DNA of 64,000 bases from Paraburkholderia sp. CNPSo 3274 (GTDB lineage Bacteria; Pseudomonadota; Gammaproteobacteria; Burkholderiales; Burkholderiaceae). The stretch lies in the NCBI RefSeq assembly GCF_024206475.1, contig NZ_JAMBPR010000005.1:62001-126000 (forward strand), written 5' to 3'. Both the position numbers and the translations under genes were made by a program. Below the pieces are notes generated by a model. The model was given only the letters and a program-made list of their open reading frames with translations, did not search any database and had not been told where the DNA came from. Every line of letters starts with the position of its first letter. Position 1 is the stretch's first letter. Of the stretch, positions 61,683 through 64,000 are shown in pieces.

Positions 61683-62720
61683 TCAGTATGCGGCGCGGCA
61701 CTCAGCCGGCTCCCTCTGTCCCAACGCACGGCTTGCGACGTATGCCAGGCCATCGGGCATCGCGCGGGCATTCGCCGCAACCATCGACGCCGGCAGGCCC
61801 GCCACCAACTCTGCCACGCGCTCTGCCGCCGGCACCACGCTGCCGATCTTGCTGACGCCCTGCCCCGCGTAGAGCGAGAGCTTCTGCGCCATGCGCGGCT
61901 TGTCGATCGCGCGTGCGCCACCGCCAACAAAGCGCAGCAGGTTCCACTTGTCGCGATTGGGAATCACACAATGGGGCGTGCCGTACGGCCAGCCGAACGA
62001 ATATCCGGTGCGATACTCGATGTCGTCCACGCTGGCTTCGACGATCTTTTGCTTGTAGAGCGGGTGCGCATTCGACTCGTCGGTCGCAACAAACGCGGTG
62101 CCCACGAGCACACCCGACGCCCCGAGCAACATCGCGGCGCGCACGTCATCGCGCGTCGTGATCCCCCCAGCCGCCAGCACGGGACGCCCCTGCGCGACCT
62201 CGCAGATCGCAGGCAACAGCGACATGACGCCGATGGTGCCCCGGTTGAGGTGACCTCCGCATTCGCTGCCCTGCGCGACGATGATGTCCGCGCCGTGTCT
62301 GATCGCGTGCCGGGCGAGCGCAACCGAGCCCACCTGCACCATGACGATCATGCCTGCATCCTTGGCGCGCGGGATCATGTCCGCCGCATAGTCTTCGGCG
62401 TAGAACAGCGACAGCATCCGCGGGCGCTCCTGCAACACGATCTGGAACTGGGCCTCGAACACGGTCGGGCCGCCGAACTTCGGCACGAGATTCACGCCGA
62501 AGGGCTTGTCCGTCAGCTCCCGCGTTTCCCGTATCCACTTGCGCAGTGCGAGCGGCGGCAAACGCAGGCCGCCAAGCGTCCCCATGCCACCGGCATTCGC
62601 CACCGCGGCAACCAGCTTCGGGCCGGAAATCGCCGCCATTCCGCCGAGAAAGACGGGATACCGGACGCCGCACAGCTGCGTGACCGCGTTCCCGCCAAAG
62701 GCCGATTCGAATTCGCTCAT
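61683..62720 (-). CDS. Nitronate monooxygenase / NAD(P)H-dependent flavin oxidoreductase
   Basis: 345 residues in an FMN TIM barrel. PVFLGGMAAISGPKLVAAVA begins the barrel, and the hallmark QGSECGGH lies at about residue 153. The phosphate-binding end is RPVLAAGGITTRDDVRAAML and GASGVLVGTAF. It oxidises nitronates, or serves as an enoyl or flavin reductase. It starts 3 bases after the cytochrome b561 stop, so the two share a transcript. Confidence 0.9.
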   Translation of the reverse strand: MSEFESAFGGNAVTQLCGVRYPVFLGGMAAISGPKLVAAVANAGGMGTLGGLRLPPLALRKWIRETRELTDKPFGVNLVPKFGGPTVFEAQFQIVLQERPRMLSLFYAEDYAADMIPRAKDAGMIVMVQVGSVALARHAIRHGADIIVAQGSECGGHLNRGTIGVMSLLPAICEVAQGRPVLAAGGITTRDDVRAAMLLGASGVLVGTAFVATDESNAHPLYKQKIVEASVDDIEYRTGYSFGWPYGTPHCVIPNRDKWNLLRFVGGGARAIDKPRMAQKLSLYAGQGVSKIGSVVPAAERVAELVAGLPASMVAANARAMPDGLAYVASRALGQREPAECRAAY

Positions 62721-62723
62721 CGC

Positions 62724-63278
62724 TCAAAGCTCCACATGTTTGCCAAGCATCCGCTTGAGGGCATCATTGCCCAGAGCGAAATGATTCTTCAGTGCTCCGA
62801 ACAGATGCAACGCGAGGCCAAGGAGAAAAACCGTCGCCCCGATATCGAAGAGAATATCCACGACCCGTTGCACTGGCACGCTGGGTTCAATGAGCGTCGG
62901 GATCGCCAATCCCCCCGGCAGCTCGACGGCGACACCGGCCGCCGCCCGGGAAAGCCATACGGCAACCGGCAGAAGCACCATCGCGAGCGCGAGACCCACC
63001 GCAACGGAGCGGCTCACGATCACTTCGACGGGGTTCGGCGAGCCCACGGGCAGCGGATGATACGAAGAAAGCCGTGCCCAGAGCCGGTAGATCGAAACGA
63101 CGAACAGCACGGCGCCCAGCAGATTCTGCGTACGGACGAGGCTCATTCGTTGCGCGTCGTCCGCGGTGAAGATGAGCGCTATGCCGCATCCGATGATCGA
63201 CAACAGCAGCGCTGCCACGATCCAGTGCAGCGCGATCGTGATGGGCGAGAAACCCAGACCGTTGTCACGCATTTGCAT
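62724..63278 (-). CDS. Cytochrome b561 family protein
   Basis: 184 residues and four helices. Heme-ligand histidines are likely in ALHWIVAALL and LALHLFGALKNHF. AGGAGACAATC precedes the ATG. It is a membrane di-heme electron carrier, oxidising quinol or passing electrons to a partner. It sits between actP and the flavin oxidoreductase gene. Confidence 0.9.
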   Translation of the reverse strand: MQMRDNGLGFSPITIALHWIVAALLLSIIGCGIALIFTADDAQRMSLVRTQNLLGAVLFVVSIYRLWARLSSYHPLPVGSPNPVEVIVSRSVAVGLALAMVLLPVAVWLSRAAAGVAVELPGGLAIPTLIEPSVPVQRVVDILFDIGATVFLLGLALHLFGALKNHFALGNDALKRMLGKHVEL

Positions 63279-63301
63279 GATTGTCTCCTTGCTATCGTTG
63301 T

Positions 63302-64000
63302 CTAGTGGCTGACCGCTCCGGACGCGCCGAAACCGGTCTGCGCGCGAATGGCCTGCTCGCCGAAGTCGTCCCGCTCGCGCTGCGCCTGCTGGCTGCGGTC
63401 GGTGACGGACCCCAACCAGGCGAACAGAAAGGCAAGGGTCATCGAAACGATGGCCGGATAATCGTAGGGGAAGATCGCCTTCGCATGGCCCAGCACCGTG
63501 ACCCAGATGGCGGGCGACAGAATGACGAGCGTGACGGCGCTCACGAGGCCCGCGATGCCGCCGGTGAGCGCGCCGCGCGTCGTCAGTCCCTTCCAGTACA
63601 TCGAAAGCGCGAGGATCGGAAAATTCACCGAGGCGGCGACACCGAAAGTCAGTGCAACGAGGAAGGCGATGTTTTGATCCTTGAACACGATGCCCAGCAG
63701 CACCGCCACCACGCCAATGCAGACTGACGCGATTCTGGATACCCGCCGCTCGCTGGCGGGATCGGCCCGGTTCTTTTTGAGCACCATCACATAGAGGTCG
63801 TGCGAGATGGCTGAGGTACCCGCCATCGTGAGACCGGAAACGACGGCAAGGATGGTTGCGAACGCAACGGCAGACAGGAAACCCAGCAGCAAATTGCCAC
63901 CGAGCGCCTGGGCGAGATGCATGACCGGCATGTTGCTGCCGCCGATCAGCTTGCCACCGGTCAGGCCATCGACATAGAACGAAGGGTTGCGGCCGACAAT
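63302..64000 (-). CDS. actP: Cation/acetate symporter (3' part; start lies beyond the window)
   Basis: The last 232 codons, open to the window edge. Strong matches to ActP of the sodium:solute symporter family are [70 protein letters not shown] and the C-terminal RAQTGFG. It imports acetate or a similar short carboxylate with a cation. The b561 gene follows 23 bases later on the same strand. Confidence 0.93.
   Translation of the reverse strand: MVGRNPSFYVDGLTGGKLIGGSNMPVMHLAQALGGNLLLGFLSAVAFATILAVVSGLTMAGTSAISHDLYVMVLKKNRADPASERRVSRIASVCIGVVAVLLGIVFKDQNIAFLVALTFGVAASVNFPILALSMYWKGLTTRGALTGGIAGLVSAVTLVILSPAIWVTVLGHAKAIFPYDYPAIVSMTLAFLFAWLGSVTDRSQQAQRERDDFGEQAIRAQTGFGASGAVSH

Noticed and set aside
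1..64000. CRISPR arrays, tRNA genes, rRNA genes or intact insertion sequences
   Set aside because: Looked for regular spaced repeats, tRNA-like cloverleaf elements and transposase motifs while reading; none was convincing.

Overview
The window looks like a Burkholderiaceae chromosome or megaplasmid segment, most probably Paraburkholderia/Burkholderia-like. This is inferred from high GC with strong G/C at third codon positions, many LysR regulators, NodT-type efflux channels and the overall gene mix. No rRNA, tRNA, ribosomal or replication genes were seen, and no CRISPR array or intact insertion sequence. The content is accessory: nutrient scavenging, efflux, respiration and signalling, as expected of a secondary replicon.

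Layout. (1) 1-10849: the 5' part of an HMG-CoA-lyase-like gene, a LysR regulator, then an OccR-like LysR diverging from a nine-gene operon. That operon has a PotABCD-type importer, two DAO-type flavoproteins, a small [2Fe-2S] subunit, an NAD/FAD-BFD subunit and RidA. It resembles octopine-oxidase / D-hydroxyproline-dehydrogenase systems. (2) 11006-19324: a YukJ-like protein, a TonB-dependent siderophore receptor with a near-perfect Fur box, a secreted Ntn amidase, a VOC protein diverging from a LysR, an alpha/beta hydrolase and alanine racemase. (3) 19456-20880 and 25412-30486: two separate MocD/MocE-like pairs (diiron oxygenase/desaturase plus Rieske ferredoxin). The second is in an operon with a MocF-like ferredoxin reductase and a MocB-like binding protein, and diverges from a LacI regulator across a repeat-rich control region. 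(4) 21059-24037: a complete siaABCD-type phosphatase/kinase/antagonist/diguanylate cyclase operon, followed by a patatin. (5) 30605-39891: DeoR-MFS, an internally deleted MFS, a periplasmic beta-propeller with a chemoreceptor, a sugar-acid MFS, and MarR-MFS.

(6) 39943-52736, minus strand: a long, mostly overlapping operon. It begins with an RND adaptor and pump, continues through a seven-gene Mrp/Mbh-like cation antiporter (E-F-G-A'B-C-D-D2), then a NodT outer-membrane channel and a frameshifted patatin lipoprotein. The antiporter sits between the pump and its probable exit duct, which is the most unusual architecture in the window. (7) 53470-60332: an alternative heme-copper oxidase cluster (CtaG-like, CopD-like, CuA subunit II, fused subunit I-III, a small membrane protein, a ferric-reductase-like flavoprotein and a 33-residue membrane peptide). 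A MOSC gene remnant and a LysR follow. (8) 61683-64000, minus strand: the 3' part of an acetate symporter (actP), cytochrome b561 and a nitronate-monooxygenase-like flavoprotein.

Taken together, the opine-oxidase-like and rhizopine-like (moc) modules, siderophore uptake, chemotaxis and the biofilm-type c-di-GMP operon suggest a plant- or soil-associated lifestyle. All substrates are inferred from family resemblance; none is shown by the sequence.
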